Part shown: piece by piece, positions 8,103 through 15,688 of the stretch
Layout: every line of letters begins with the position of its first letter
How positions within the stretch are numbered: position 1 is the first letter of the stretch
Assembly (NCBI GenBank): GCA_946537585.1
Contig: CAMNFX010000002.1
Coordinates: 1 to 21,298 of the forward strand
DNA from: an uncultured Lachnospiraceae bacterium
GTDB taxonomy: Bacteria; Bacillota; Clostridia; Lachnospirales; Lachnospiraceae
DNA length: 21,298 bases
Reading direction: 5' to 3'
Translations under genes and position numbers: made by a program
The notes under the pieces: generated by a model
Told to the model about the DNA's origin: nothing
What the model saw: only the letters and a program-made list of their open reading frames with translations
Database searches by the model: none

Positions 8103-8134
8103 GTAACTATACGGCATCCTGCAGTAATAGTTAC
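8103..8134. repeat. Inverted repeat just before the permease gene
   Basis: GTAACTAT (8103-8110) and ATAGTTAC (8127-8134) are exact reverse complements around 16 bases. It is the third dyad in the 147-base spacer and ends 25 bases before the permease start codon. Confidence 0.5.
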
Positions 8135-8159
8135 AAGTGCAGAAAGATGAGGATCCTAT

Positions 8160-9092
8160 ATGGGCAAAATGATAGGACGGCGCCTTCTGATGCTGATTCC
8201 GGTACTCTTGGGCGTTTCGATTATTCTTTACTCCATCATGAGTCTCACACCCGGTGACGCGGCCACGCTGATCCTGGGCGACTCCGCGACAGCGGAGTCT
8301 GTTGCGAAGCTGCGTGAGGAGCTGGGATTGAACGGCGGATTTGTCGAGCGTTATCTCCGCTGGCTGACCGGCTGTCTGCGCGGCGACTTTGGCATTTCCT
8401 ACAAGACACGTAACCCGGTCTTCACCGAGGTATTCCAGAGATTCCCGAACACTGTAAAGCTTGCATTCACTGCAATCGCTATTTCTTCTATCTTCGGCGT
8501 ATTATTCGGAATCCTTTCTGCTGTCAAGCAGTATTCCGCTATTGATAATGTCGTTGTAGCAGCTACGCTGCTCTTAAGCTCCGTCCCGGACTTCTGGCTG
8601 GGCCTTATGATGATCCTGCTTTTCGCAGTCAAGTTAAAGTGGCTCCCCTTAAGCGGCGTTGATCACTGGTACAACTTTATCATGCCCGGTATAACGGCAT
8701 CCGCCCACTACCTGGCCAACACCATACGAATGACGCGAACGTCCATGCTGGATGTCATACGTGCAGACTATGTACGTACGGCAAGAGCAAAGGGATGTCC
8801 GGAGCGTACCGTTATCTTTGAGCATGCTTTAAGAAATGCACTGCTTCCCGTCGTTACCCTGATCGGCGTCAACATGGGATGGCAGCTGGGCGGCACCGTC
8901 ATTACTGAGCAGGTCTTCGCTATCCCCGGTATCGGTTCCCTGATGATCACATCCATCAGACAGAAGGATGTCCCGGTCGTGCTTGGCGCTCTGGTATTTA
9001 TCGCACTGCTTTCGAGCCTGATCAATCTGGCAACCGATGTCCTGTACGCGTATATCGATCCGCGTATCAAGTCACAGTACGTGAAGAAGTAA
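8160..9092 (+). CDS. Peptide-type ABC transporter permease, DppB/OppB family
   Basis: First membrane permease of the importer, 310 residues and about six helices. The N-terminal MGKMIGRRLLMLIPVLLGVSII and the LTPGD stretch after the first helix are typical of the DppB/OppB/NikB family. The EAA-type coupling loop, near residues 200-220, reads DYVRTARAKGCPERTVIFEH and contacts the ATPase subunits. The C-terminus (YAYIDPRIK) is also a family signature. Start ATG 8160 has GAGG 7 bases upstream. The gene follows a structured 147-base spacer, whereas later genes are separated by only 13-15 bases. Confidence 0.92.
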   Translation: MGKMIGRRLLMLIPVLLGVSIILYSIMSLTPGDAATLILGDSATAESVAKLREELGLNGGFVERYLRWLTGCLRGDFGISYKTRNPVFTEVFQRFPNTVKLAFTAIAISSIFGVLFGILSAVKQYSAIDNVVVAATLLLSSVPDFWLGLMMILLFAVKLKWLPLSGVDHWYNFIMPGITASAHYLANTIRMTRTSMLDVIRADYVRTARAKGCPERTVIFEHALRNALLPVVTLIGVNMGWQLGGTVITEQVFAIPGIGSLMITSIRQKDVPVVLGALVFIALLSSLINLATDVLYAYIDPRIKSQYVKK

Positions 9093-9105
9093 GGAGGAAA
9101 TGATT

Positions 9106-10020
9106 ATGAGTGATAATACAAATAAGACACTTTCCGACGCTGAACGTGCTGCGAGAAGAGCAAAGTATAAGAAAAAGTCGGAGCTGGCTGTCGTCTGGAG
9201 ACAGTTTAAGAAGAACAAGCTGGCGCTTTTCGGTCTGGTCATTATTGCGATCATGGTCGTGCTGGCACTGGCTGCTCCTCTGTTTATTGATTTTGAAAAG
9301 GATGTTATCGAGCAGAGCGTCATGGACAGACTGAAGGGACCCTCTGCAGAGCACTGGCTCGGTACGGATGCATACGGCCGTGATATCCTCTGCCGTCTGC
9401 TCTGGGCAGCCCGCGTCTCCATGTTTACCGGTTTTACCGTCATTGCGATCGGTATCGTCGGCGGCATCATCCTTGGCGCTACCGCAGGCTATGTCGGCGG
9501 TGTGGTCGATAACCTCATCATGAGATTTATCGATATTTTCCTGGCGATCCCCTTCACCCTGATGGCGATCTCCATCGTTGCAACCCTCGGAAACTCTATT
9601 CCGAACCTGGTACTGGCTCTGAGCCTTTCTCTGATCCCGAAGTTTACGCGTATCATACGTTCTTCGGTCATCGGCTTAAAGGGTCAGGAATTCATTGAAG
9701 CAGCCAAGCTCTGCGGCGCAAGCGGCCCGGTCATTGTTCTGAAGCATATCATTCCGAACGCACTCGGCCCGATCATCGTTGAGGCTACCCTGGCAGTTGC
9801 GAGAACCATCATCGATATCGCAGGTCTTTCCTTCATCGGCCTTGGCATTCAGCCGCCGAATCCGGAGTGGGGCGCAATGCTGTCCGATGCAAGAAAGTAC
9901 ATGATCCAGTATCCGTACCTGATCATGTCGCCCGGTATTGCGATCGTTCTTACCGCGGCTTCTCTTACCCTGATCGGCGACGGTCTCCGTGACGCTCTCG
10001 ATCCCAAGATGAGAAACTGA
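9106..10020 (+). CDS. Peptide-type ABC transporter permease, DppC/OppC family
   Basis: Second permease, 304 residues. A long cytoplasmic N-terminus (about 35 residues, charged) precedes the first helix. HWLGTDAYGRDILCRLLWAARVS is the family's hallmark region after it. The coupling loop EFIEAAKLCGASGPVIVLKHIIPNAL and the end motif GDGLRDALDPKMRN match the DppC/OppC group. ATG 9106 is chosen over ATG 9100: AGGAGG (9092-9097) would be only 2 bases from the earlier codon but 8 from the later one. It should form a heterodimer with the upstream permease. Confidence 0.92.
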   Translation: MSDNTNKTLSDAERAARRAKYKKKSELAVVWRQFKKNKLALFGLVIIAIMVVLALAAPLFIDFEKDVIEQSVMDRLKGPSAEHWLGTDAYGRDILCRLLWAARVSMFTGFTVIAIGIVGGIILGATAGYVGGVVDNLIMRFIDIFLAIPFTLMAISIVATLGNSIPNLVLALSLSLIPKFTRIIRSSVIGLKGQEFIEAAKLCGASGPVIVLKHIIPNALGPIIVEATLAVARTIIDIAGLSFIGLGIQPPNPEWGAMLSDARKYMIQYPYLIMSPGIAIVLTAASLTLIGDGLRDALDPKMRN

Positions 10021-10035
10021 TGAGGAGGACTGACC

Positions 10036-11007
10036 ATGGCTGAGAAATTACTTGAAATCAAAAACCTGCACGTCATTTATAAAACGGACGATGCAACCGT
10101 ACGTGCCGTAAACGGTCTGAATCTGACGGTCAACAAGGGAAGAACCGTCGGCCTTGTCGGAGAGACCGGCGCAGGCAAGACAACCACCTGCCTTTCGATC
10201 CTCCGTCTGCTTCCCGACAGAGTCGGTGAGATCACGGAAGGCTCTATCGAGTATAACGGCGAGGACCTTCTGAAGGCATCCGAGGAAAGAATGAGAGAGA
10301 TCCGCGGTTCGGAGATCTCCATGATCTTCCAGGATCCCATGACCGCGCTGAACCCGGTATTTACCGTTGGTGACCAGATCGGCGAGGTCGTCAAGCTTCA
10401 CAATCCGAAGTTCACCAACGAGGACGTGATCGAGAGAGTCGAGACCATGTTCAAGCTGGTCGGACTTCCGCCCGAGAGACGTGTGGAGTATCCGCATCAG
10501 TTCTCCGGCGGCATGAAGCAGCGTATCGTCATCGCAATGGCACTTGCCTGCGAGCCTTTACTGCTTCTGGCTGATGAGCCGACGACTGCTCTGGACGTTA
10601 CGATCCAGGCACAGGTTCTCCGTCTTATGAAGGATCTGAAGGAGAAGCTTCAGACTGCAATGATCCTGGTCACCCATGACCTTGGTGTTGTTGCACAGAC
10701 CTGTGATGAGGTTGCAATCATGTATGCCGGAGAGATCATTGAATCCGGCACCCTTGAGGATGTTTACGACGGCGACAAGCATCATCCGTATACGGTCGGA
10801 CTGTTCGGCTCCATCCCGGATATTCATTCCGAGGCAGCCAGACTGACCCCGATCATGGGACTGATGCCCGATCCGGCCAATCTGCCGGACGGCTGCAGAT
10901 TTAATCCGAGATGCAATCACTGCATGGAGATCTGCAAGACGCAGGTACCGCCGCTTTATGAGAACGGAACGCACCAGATCCGCTGTCACCTGTTCAATAA
11001 ACAATAA
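10036..11007 (+). CDS. Peptide-type ABC transporter ATP-binding protein, DppD/OppD family
   Basis: First ATPase of the importer, 323 residues. It has Walker [10 protein letters not shown] (42-50), Q-loop Gln99, signature FSGGMKQR (156-163), Walker B with LLADEP (177-182) and a VTHD switch. The C-terminal oligopeptide-transporter extension carries a Cys cluster: Cys287, Cys293, Cys296, Cys300 and Cys317 in [14 protein letters not shown] and after. In some relatives this region is reported to hold an iron-sulphur cluster; whether it does here is inference. GAGGAGG (10022-10028) lies 7 bases before ATG 10036. Confidence 0.92.
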   Translation: MAEKLLEIKNLHVIYKTDDATVRAVNGLNLTVNKGRTVGLVGETGAGKTTTCLSILRLLPDRVGEITEGSIEYNGEDLLKASEERMREIRGSEISMIFQDPMTALNPVFTVGDQIGEVVKLHNPKFTNEDVIERVETMFKLVGLPPERRVEYPHQFSGGMKQRIVIAMALACEPLLLLADEPTTALDVTIQAQVLRLMKDLKEKLQTAMILVTHDLGVVAQTCDEVAIMYAGEIIESGTLEDVYDGDKHHPYTVGLFGSIPDIHSEAARLTPIMGLMPDPANLPDGCRFNPRCNHCMEICKTQVPPLYENGTHQIRCHLFNKQ

Positions 11008-11021
11008 TAGGAGTGTAGCAT

Positions 11022-11975
11022 ATGTCAGATGTATTGATTGAAACACACGGACTTAAAAAGTATTTTAAGACTCCCAGGGGACTGCTGCACGCTGTTGATA
11101 ATGTGAACATCCGCATCAACCGCGGTAAGACACTCGGTGTCGTAGGTGAGTCCGGATGCGGCAAGTCCACTCTCGGAAGAGTCCTTCTTCGTCTGCTGGA
11201 TTCCACGGACGGCGAGATCCTCTTCGATGGCAAGGATGTCGTAAAGTTTAACAAGCATGAGATGGTGGAGTACAGAAAACAGGCCCAGATGATCTTCCAG
11301 GACCCGTACTCCTCGATCAACCCCCGTATGACGGTCAGCCAGACGATCGCGGAGCCGATGGAACATTTCCATACCTTCGCTAAGAAGGAGGATCGTGAGG
11401 ACAGAGTCTATGAGCTGATGGAGACGGTCGGTCTTGCGGAGCGTTTCGTTAACGCATTCCCGCACGAGCTGGACGGCGGACGCCGTCAGCGTATCGGCGT
11501 TGCCCGTGCACTGGCTCTGAATCCGAAATTCATCGTATGTGATGAGCCGGTATCCGCACTGGACGTTTCCATTCAGGCGCAGATCCTGAACCTTCTGATG
11601 GATCTGCAGGATGAGAAGGGCCTGACCTATATGTTCATCACCCATGACCTTTCCGTTGTCAAGCACATCAGTGATGAGATCGCGGTCCTGTATCTGGGTG
11701 AGTGCGTAGAGAGAGCTCCGTCCAACGAGCTGTTCCTCCATCCGACGCATCCGTATACCCAGGCGCTTCTGAAGGCGATCCCGGTTCCGAGCATCCATCA
11801 CAAGATGTCGGACGACGATATCATCAAGGGTGAGGTCACGAGCCCGGTCAATCCGAAGCCCGGATGCAGATTCGCAGCAAGATGCCCGTATGTGAAGCCG
11901 GAGTGCATGGATCACCAGCTTAACCTGAAGGAGATCAGCAAGGATCACTTCGTTGCCTGCACACTTTACGAATAA
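11022..11975 (+). CDS. Peptide-type ABC transporter ATP-binding protein, DppF/OppF family
   Basis: Second ATPase, 317 residues, last gene of the uptake operon. Walker A GESGCGKST (42-50), Q-loop in MIFQDP, Walker B IVCDEP (171-176) and FITHD are intact. The ABC signature is LDGGRRQR (150-157) rather than the usual LSGGQxQR: the Ser is replaced by Asp and the Gln by Arg. I recall this variant from other Clostridia OppF-type proteins, so it is probably functional. The C-terminal Cys282, Cys288, Cys295 and Cys313 parallel those in the partner ATPase. AGGAG (11009-11013) lies 8 bases before ATG 11022. A strong terminator follows. Confidence 0.92.
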   Translation: MSDVLIETHGLKKYFKTPRGLLHAVDNVNIRINRGKTLGVVGESGCGKSTLGRVLLRLLDSTDGEILFDGKDVVKFNKHEMVEYRKQAQMIFQDPYSSINPRMTVSQTIAEPMEHFHTFAKKEDREDRVYELMETVGLAERFVNAFPHELDGGRRQRIGVARALALNPKFIVCDEPVSALDVSIQAQILNLLMDLQDEKGLTYMFITHDLSVVKHISDEIAVLYLGECVERAPSNELFLHPTHPYTQALLKAIPVPSIHHKMSDDDIIKGEVTSPVNPKPGCRFAARCPYVKPECMDHQLNLKEISKDHFVACTLYE

Positions 11976-12008
11976 AATCATAAAAGTACAAAACTGCAGA
12001 CAAATAAG

Positions 12009-12045
12009 AAAACCCGGAACTGCCGGTTGGCAGCTCCGGGTTTTC
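12009..12045 (+). terminator. Strong terminator of the uptake operon
   Basis: AAAACCCGGA (12009-12018) pairs with TCCGGGTTTT (12035-12044), then after one mismatch CTGCC pairs with GGCAG around GGTT. This gives a 15-pair stem. The A-run and T-run at both ends allow use in both directions. Confidence 0.92.
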
Positions 12046-12055
12046 AGAATATAAT
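12027..12055 (+). promoter_or_regulatory. Promoter nested in the terminator, for the 12092 gene cluster
   Basis: TTGGCA (12027-12032, 5 of 6), a 17-base spacer and a perfect TATAAT (12050-12055). The -35 box lies within the loop and 3' arm of the preceding terminator hairpin. Transcription would start near 12062, 30 bases before ATG 12092. Confidence 0.65.
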
Positions 12056-12091
12056 ACTACGATAGTTAACGATCAGGAGAGTTCCGCAAAT

Positions 12092-12796
12092 ATGAAGGTA
12101 CAACAGGGACAAAGAGAAACCGTATTAGGCAAGATCCGCAAATATGCGCTGCAGCAGATCCGCTCCTGGGAAACGCTGGAGACGTTAGTGATGCTCGCTC
12201 TGATCATCTATATGGTGATTATGTTTACTCTGATGCGTTATGAGCTCAACCTTTACAGCATCATCCTTTTTGTCTTCTTTCTCGGATTGACGGTATTCGG
12301 TCTGTACGAGACGGTTCCGGCACTGATCATGTATTTCCGGCCCTTATCTTCATCGGCATTCCGCATGGACCTCAGCGAGCAGGAAAAGATGAGGATCTGC
12401 GAGGAAATCGATGCAAAAACGCTTCCGGGGGAGAGACTGGAGCTTCCGGATGCGACGCTGCTTGAAAAGTATGCGGTTCTGGAAGGAAAGCGCAATATTG
12501 AGGTGATCCGCTGGGAGGATATGGCCGAGCTTACAAAAACGGAATATCCCTTCCGTCAGAAGTATAAGGGAACATTTATCCTTAAATTCATTGACAAACA
12601 GGGAAAGAAACACGAGTTGGACATTCATAACGGAAAAACGTATAATCCCGTGAGACAGGTCAGCACGCTTTTTATATATATGATGGAACACCATCCGGAA
12701 ATAAAGCTGGAACTGTCTGAGATCGATCAGGAACGGATCGATCAGGTCAGGGAAGAGAATGACAAGATCCGGGGTAAAAGCAGTATTTTCGGCTGA
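12092..12796 (+). CDS. Unknown membrane protein with two N-terminal helices
   Basis: A 234-residue protein I do not recognise. Residues about 31-49 (TLVMLALIIYMVIMFTLM) and 55-80 are two closely spaced membrane helices. The remaining 150 residues are soluble, charged and probably cytoplasmic, with a predicted helix near the C-terminus (IDQERIDQVREENDKIRGK). No catalytic motif is visible. The middle part (YKGTFILKFIDKQGKKHELDIHNGKTY) looks like beta strands of a small PH-like or YcxB-like fold; this is only an impression. AGGAGA (12075-12080) lies 11 bases before ATG 12092. It precedes a MATE pump in the same direction, with no terminator between. Confidence 0.75.
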   Translation: MKVQQGQRETVLGKIRKYALQQIRSWETLETLVMLALIIYMVIMFTLMRYELNLYSIILFVFFLGLTVFGLYETVPALIMYFRPLSSSAFRMDLSEQEKMRICEEIDAKTLPGERLELPDATLLEKYAVLEGKRNIEVIRWEDMAELTKTEYPFRQKYKGTFILKFIDKQGKKHELDIHNGKTYNPVRQVSTLFIYMMEHHPEIKLELSEIDQERIDQVREENDKIRGKSSIFG

Positions 12797-12819
12797 AGAA
12801 GCACATAAGAGGATGCTGT

Positions 12820-12906
12820 ATGTCAGACCGGCTGAAGCTGTCATATAGATACTGCAAAGAGGAACAGCTTATTCAGAAGAATGAACAGATCCTTACTGAG
12901 CTTTAA
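12820..12906 (+). CDS. Possible 28-residue peptide
   Basis: A short frame from ATG 12820 to TAA 12904-12906 has a GAGG ribosome site (12809-12812) 7 bases upstream. The product is very hydrophilic: MSDRLKLSYRYCKEEQ, then a Glu/Gln/Lys-rich helix. It fills most of the 129-base gap between the unknown membrane protein and the MATE gene. No homologue is known to me. It may be a real small protein, a translated leader that couples to the MATE start, or chance. Confidence 0.3.
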   Translation: MSDRLKLSYRYCKEEQLIQKNEQILTEL

Positions 12907-12925
12907 GGGGAGAAGGGGATAGGAT

Positions 12926-14305
12926 ATGGCGCAGCGGAGCGCGCATGAGATCGACATGCTGCACGGCCCGATACTGCCGAAGTATTTTGCGTTTACGATA
13001 CCGATGGCTTTAAGCATGATGCTGCAGCTTTTGTTTAATGCGGCGGATGTAATCGTTGTCGGACGCTTTGCCGGTGCGAATGCGCTGGCAGCAGTCGGTT
13101 CCACGACAGCCCTGGTCAGCCTGATGATCAATTTCATCAGCGGGATATCGAGCGGCGTAAACATTATTATTGCAAGAGAATACGCAATCGGAGACTTTGA
13201 CGACGTTTCGGAGACAGTACATACAGCGATTCCGATCGGCTTTTTAGGAGGGCTTCTCTTTGCCGCAGGAGGCATCGCATTTGCCATGCCGATCCTGACC
13301 CTGATGAAGAGTCCGGAGGGAGTCATCGGCATGTCGGCTACTTATTTGAGGATCTATTTCCTTTGCATGCCGGCGGTTGCAGTTTATAACTTCGGTGCGG
13401 CGATCCTTCGATCGATCGGAGACACGAAGCGTCCGATGTATTATCTGATCATCTCCGGCGTAATCAATGTTCTTTTGAACCTGTATACGGTCATTGTTCT
13501 CGGCTGGAGCGTCCGCGGCGTTGCGATCGCGACGGCGGTCTCCAATCTGGTCTCTGCCCTGCTTGTAGTACGGGCTCTGATCCTGGAAGAGAGCTGTCTG
13601 AAGCTGAGCTTAAAAAAGCTTAAGCTGCGTGCCGGTGTAGTAAAGCAGATCTTCCGGCTGGGGCTTCCCACGGCAGTCCAGGGCAGTGTGTACGCCATCT
13701 CCAATGTGCTCATCCAGTCCTCGGTCAACAGCTTCGGTCCTGTATATATGGCAGGAAATGCGGCTGCCCAGAGCCTGGAGGGCTTCCAGTTTGCCTTTCT
13801 CGTCACCAACCTCAACACGACCCTGACATTTATGAGCCAGCATTACGGCGCAAGGATGTACAAAAGGGCAAAGAAGGTATTCCGTACTGTGATCCTTGCC
13901 GGTATGGCGATCGCGACCCTGATCGGACTTTTGTTCATGATATTCCGCGTGCCGCTGCTTTCGATCTACAATCCGGATCCGGAGGTCATCAGCGTCGGCG
14001 CAAGGAGAATGTCGATCGTCGTGATGGTCGGTTTCCTGGAGATCATCATGGATGCCTACTCCAGCGCGATCCGTGCGGCGGGGCACACCATGGAGCCTAC
14101 GATCGTATCTTTGCTTTTTGCCTGCCTGTTCAGGGCATTGTGGCTGGCAACGGTATTCCGCATGTTCCATGTCTATGAGGTGATCGTCCTGGTATGGCCG
14201 ATCAGCTGGATACTTACGATCCTTTGCTATATTCCGCTGTTCAAACACGTCACAAAGGGACTTCCCACAACCGATGCGGACAGCCCTGTAACAGTCGACG
14301 CCTGA
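12926..14305 (+). CDS. MATE family multidrug/cation efflux pump
   Basis: A 459-residue polytopic membrane protein with about 12 helices in two related halves. The first half shows PMALSMMLQLLFNAADVIVVGRFAGANALAAVGST, the typical MATE opening in which the substrate pathway begins. The second half repeats the pattern (LGLPTAVQGSVYAISNVLIQSSVNSFG). It should export organic cations or metabolites by sodium or proton antiport. The usual length is about 450, so it is intact. ATG 12926 has GAAGGGGA (12912-12919) 6 bases upstream. It ends in a region convergent with the TVP38-type gene and shares a terminator with it. The substrate is not predictable. Confidence 0.93.
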   Translation: MAQRSAHEIDMLHGPILPKYFAFTIPMALSMMLQLLFNAADVIVVGRFAGANALAAVGSTTALVSLMINFISGISSGVNIIIAREYAIGDFDDVSETVHTAIPIGFLGGLLFAAGGIAFAMPILTLMKSPEGVIGMSATYLRIYFLCMPAVAVYNFGAAILRSIGDTKRPMYYLIISGVINVLLNLYTVIVLGWSVRGVAIATAVSNLVSALLVVRALILEESCLKLSLKKLKLRAGVVKQIFRLGLPTAVQGSVYAISNVLIQSSVNSFGPVYMAGNAAAQSLEGFQFAFLVTNLNTTLTFMSQHYGARMYKRAKKVFRTVILAGMAIATLIGLLFMIFRVPLLSIYNPDPEVISVGARRMSIVVMVGFLEIIMDAYSSAIRAAGHTMEPTIVSLLFACLFRALWLATVFRMFHVYEVIVLVWPISWILTILCYIPLFKHVTKGLPTTDADSPVTVDA

Positions 14306-14371
14306 TTAAAAACAGGAAAGTCAGATACAGAAATATCGATCGCTCATTACAGCAGTGATGATTTCAACATG

Positions 14372-14399
14372 AAAATGCCCCGGAAGACGGGGCGTTTTT
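14372..14399. terminator. Shared bidirectional terminator
   Basis: GCCCCG (14377-14382) pairs with CGGGGC (14388-14393) around GAAGA, flanked by AAAA on the left and TTTTT on the right. It sits between the convergent MATE and TVP38-type genes and can end both transcripts. Confidence 0.85.
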
Positions 14400-14443
14400 C
14401 GTAGTACTGTTTATGAGCGAAAGGAAGGCATATGCTACTGACT

Positions 14444-15187
14444 TCAATCAATAAATCTATGCCGGAAGCTGTAGACAAGGTTTCTTAGTACCTCCGGGAT
14501 GCGCTGCCTTCCGATAAAGAGCAGGCCCACAAAAAGCCAGAGACCGCCAATGCTTAAAACACTGAACATCCAATCGCCCTTCGTCAGGAAATCTGCAGCA
14601 AGGCAGGTAAAGTAGATGGGAAGAGGCAGACCGAGAATAAGCGCAGCCAGGAAGGTGTACCATTTCATGCGGGAATTGGCAGCAGCATAGGGGATGACCC
14701 AGTTGGGAAGTCCGGGTGTCAACAGCGCCATAGAAATATAGTAGGTCCGGTTTTCGGAAAAGGAGAGTGTGTCGAGAAGCTTGCCGAAGGTGGGCCTTTC
14801 ATAGGACAGGTACCGAAGGAGCATGCCTGCATGGGACGCGATGAAAAAGACGCTCATATGCGCGGCGATCTCAGCGGTGTAGACGATCAGGGTGCCCTTG
14901 ACGCTTCCGCAGACTGCGCCCGCAACGGCCTGTACTAAAGGAGCAGGGATCACGATGGAGATCACCTGAATGTAGGCAAAGATCCACATGATCACATAGC
15001 TCTGCCAGCGTCCCAGAGAATCAAAATAATGCTCGACGATCGCCTCGTCACCCGTCTGGACGGCTTCGATAAACCCCGGGAGATACATCCGGAACATCAG
15101 AAAACAAAGCAGAACCGACAGTACGATGGCTGCTGCTACGCCTAAGAGGGCATAATATGCGGATTTGGGTGTCCTCTGATCTTTCAT
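14444..15187 (-). CDS. TVP38/TMEM64 (VTT domain) family membrane protein
   Basis: A 247-residue membrane protein with about six hydrophobic segments. The VTT/DedA-like core is visible: an IPAPLVQAVAGAVCG re-entrant loop after the second helix, then a second half-motif (LLTPGLPNWVIPYAAANSRM). This family is linked to lipid scramblase or transport functions in the membrane; the exact role here is unknown. ATG at 15187-15185 gives the usual N-terminus with a first helix at about residues 12-36. No Shine-Dalgarno site precedes it, and an extended -10 box ends only 6 bases upstream, so the mRNA may be leaderless. It is a single-gene unit, convergent with the MATE gene. Confidence 0.85.
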   Translation of the reverse strand: MKDQRTPKSAYYALLGVAAAIVLSVLLCFLMFRMYLPGFIEAVQTGDEAIVEHYFDSLGRWQSYVIMWIFAYIQVISIVIPAPLVQAVAGAVCGSVKGTLIVYTAEIAAHMSVFFIASHAGMLLRYLSYERPTFGKLLDTLSFSENRTYYISMALLTPGLPNWVIPYAAANSRMKWYTFLAALILGLPLPIYFTCLAADFLTKGDWMFSVLSIGGLWLFVGLLFIGRQRIPEVLRNLVYSFRHRFID

Positions 15188-15193
15188 GATTTC

Positions 15194-15202
15194 ATTGTAT
15201 CA
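15194..15202 (-). promoter_or_regulatory. Extended -10 promoter of the TVP38-type gene
   Basis: On the minus strand TGATACAAT: TACAAT (15199-15194) with TG one base upstream. No good -35 is seen at 16-18 bases. Transcription would begin at or next to the ATG at 15187. Confidence 0.45.
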
Positions 15203-15251
15203 CAGACCTTCGTTTAGATTTGTGAACATACCATAAAAGATGTATAAACAG

Positions 15252-15281
15252 AAAAAGCAGCCCATTCGGACTGCTTTTTTT
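15252..15281 (-). terminator. Terminator of the tRNA cluster
   Basis: Read on the minus strand, AAAAAGCAG pairs with CTGCTTTTT (15279-15271 with 15260-15252), with a T-run at the end. It begins just after the tRNA-Leu 3' end. The plus-strand reading also forms a terminator. Confidence 0.85.
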
Positions 15282-15282
15282 A

Positions 15283-15368
15283 TGCCGGAGACCGGGGTCG
15301 AACCGGCACGGGTATCACTACCCACGGGATTTTAAGTCCCGGGCGTCTGCCAATTCCGCCACTCCGGC
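15283..15368 (-). tRNA. tRNA-Leu (anticodon TAA)
   Basis: An 86-base cloverleaf with a long variable arm, as expected for tRNA-Leu. Acceptor GCCGGAG pairs with CTCCGGC. The anticodon loop CTTAAAA gives TAA. The T-arm has loop TTCGACC, the discriminator is A, and CCA is not encoded. It is last of three tRNAs on the minus strand. Confidence 0.95.
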
Positions 15369-15370
15369 GA

Positions 15371-15444
15371 TGGTTCCTCGGGGACTTGAACCCAGGACCG
15401 ACCGGTTATGAGCCGGTTGCTCTAACCAACTGAGCTAAGGAACC
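15371..15444 (-). tRNA. tRNA with CAT anticodon (elongator Met or lysidine-type Ile2)
   Basis: A 74-base cloverleaf: acceptor GGTTCCT with AGGAACC, D-arm AGCTCAGTTGGTTAGAGC, anticodon loop CTCATAA (CAT), discriminator A. The initiator is unlikely because the usual three G-C pairs in the anticodon stem are absent (stem ACCGG/CCGGT). Elongator Met and Ile2 cannot be separated by eye. The T-stem has one mismatch, T-C at pair 50-64, which is unusual. Confidence 0.9.
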
Positions 15445-15459
15445 TGATCGCTGTGTAAG

Positions 15460-15487
15460 AAAAAAGCCGCAAGCTTGATCTTGAGGC
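15460..15487 (-). terminator. Terminator-like hairpin between tRNA-Thr and the CAT tRNA
   Basis: On the minus strand GCC-T-CAAG (15487-15480) pairs with CTTG-C-GGC (1573 side, 15473-15466) with one mismatch and a 6-base loop, followed by six T. It lies 16 bases after tRNA-Thr. It may give partial termination or serve as a processing site. Confidence 0.45.
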
Positions 15488-15503
15488 CTTTGTCAATAAT
15501 GAA

Positions 15504-15576
15504 AGCCGGTAGGGGGACTCGAACCCTCAACCTGCTGATTACAAATCAGCTGCTCTGCCAATTGAGCCATACCGGC
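15504..15576 (-). tRNA. tRNA-Thr (anticodon TGT)
   Basis: A 73-base cloverleaf: acceptor GCCGGTA with TACCGGC, anticodon stem GCTGA/TCAGC with loop TTTGTAA (TGT), T-stem GAGGG with loop TTCGAGT, discriminator T. It is the first tRNA after the promoter at 15634-15606. Confidence 0.95.
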
Positions 15577-15605
15577 CAACAGCTGCCGTCAATGACAGCT
15601 TTATA

Positions 15606-15634
15606 AGTATACGTGAGAAAATGTGGTTTGTCAA
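15606..15634 (-). promoter_or_regulatory. Near-consensus promoter of the tRNA cluster
   Basis: On the minus strand TTGACA (15634-15629), a 17-base spacer and TATACT (15611-15606). A perfect -35 and a 5-of-6 -10 fit a strongly transcribed stable-RNA operon. No terminator is visible between the lysR stop at 15689 and this promoter. Confidence 0.85.
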
Positions 15635-15688
15635 TACTGAATCGATGCCGGTTGCGGCTATCGTACAGGTATGGAATCAATGAATCCA

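Noticed and set aside
11025..11981. 318-residue minus-strand frame opposite the second uptake ATPase
   Set aside because: The plus frame is a complete ABC ATPase; the antisense frame has no motif or ribosome site that I can support.
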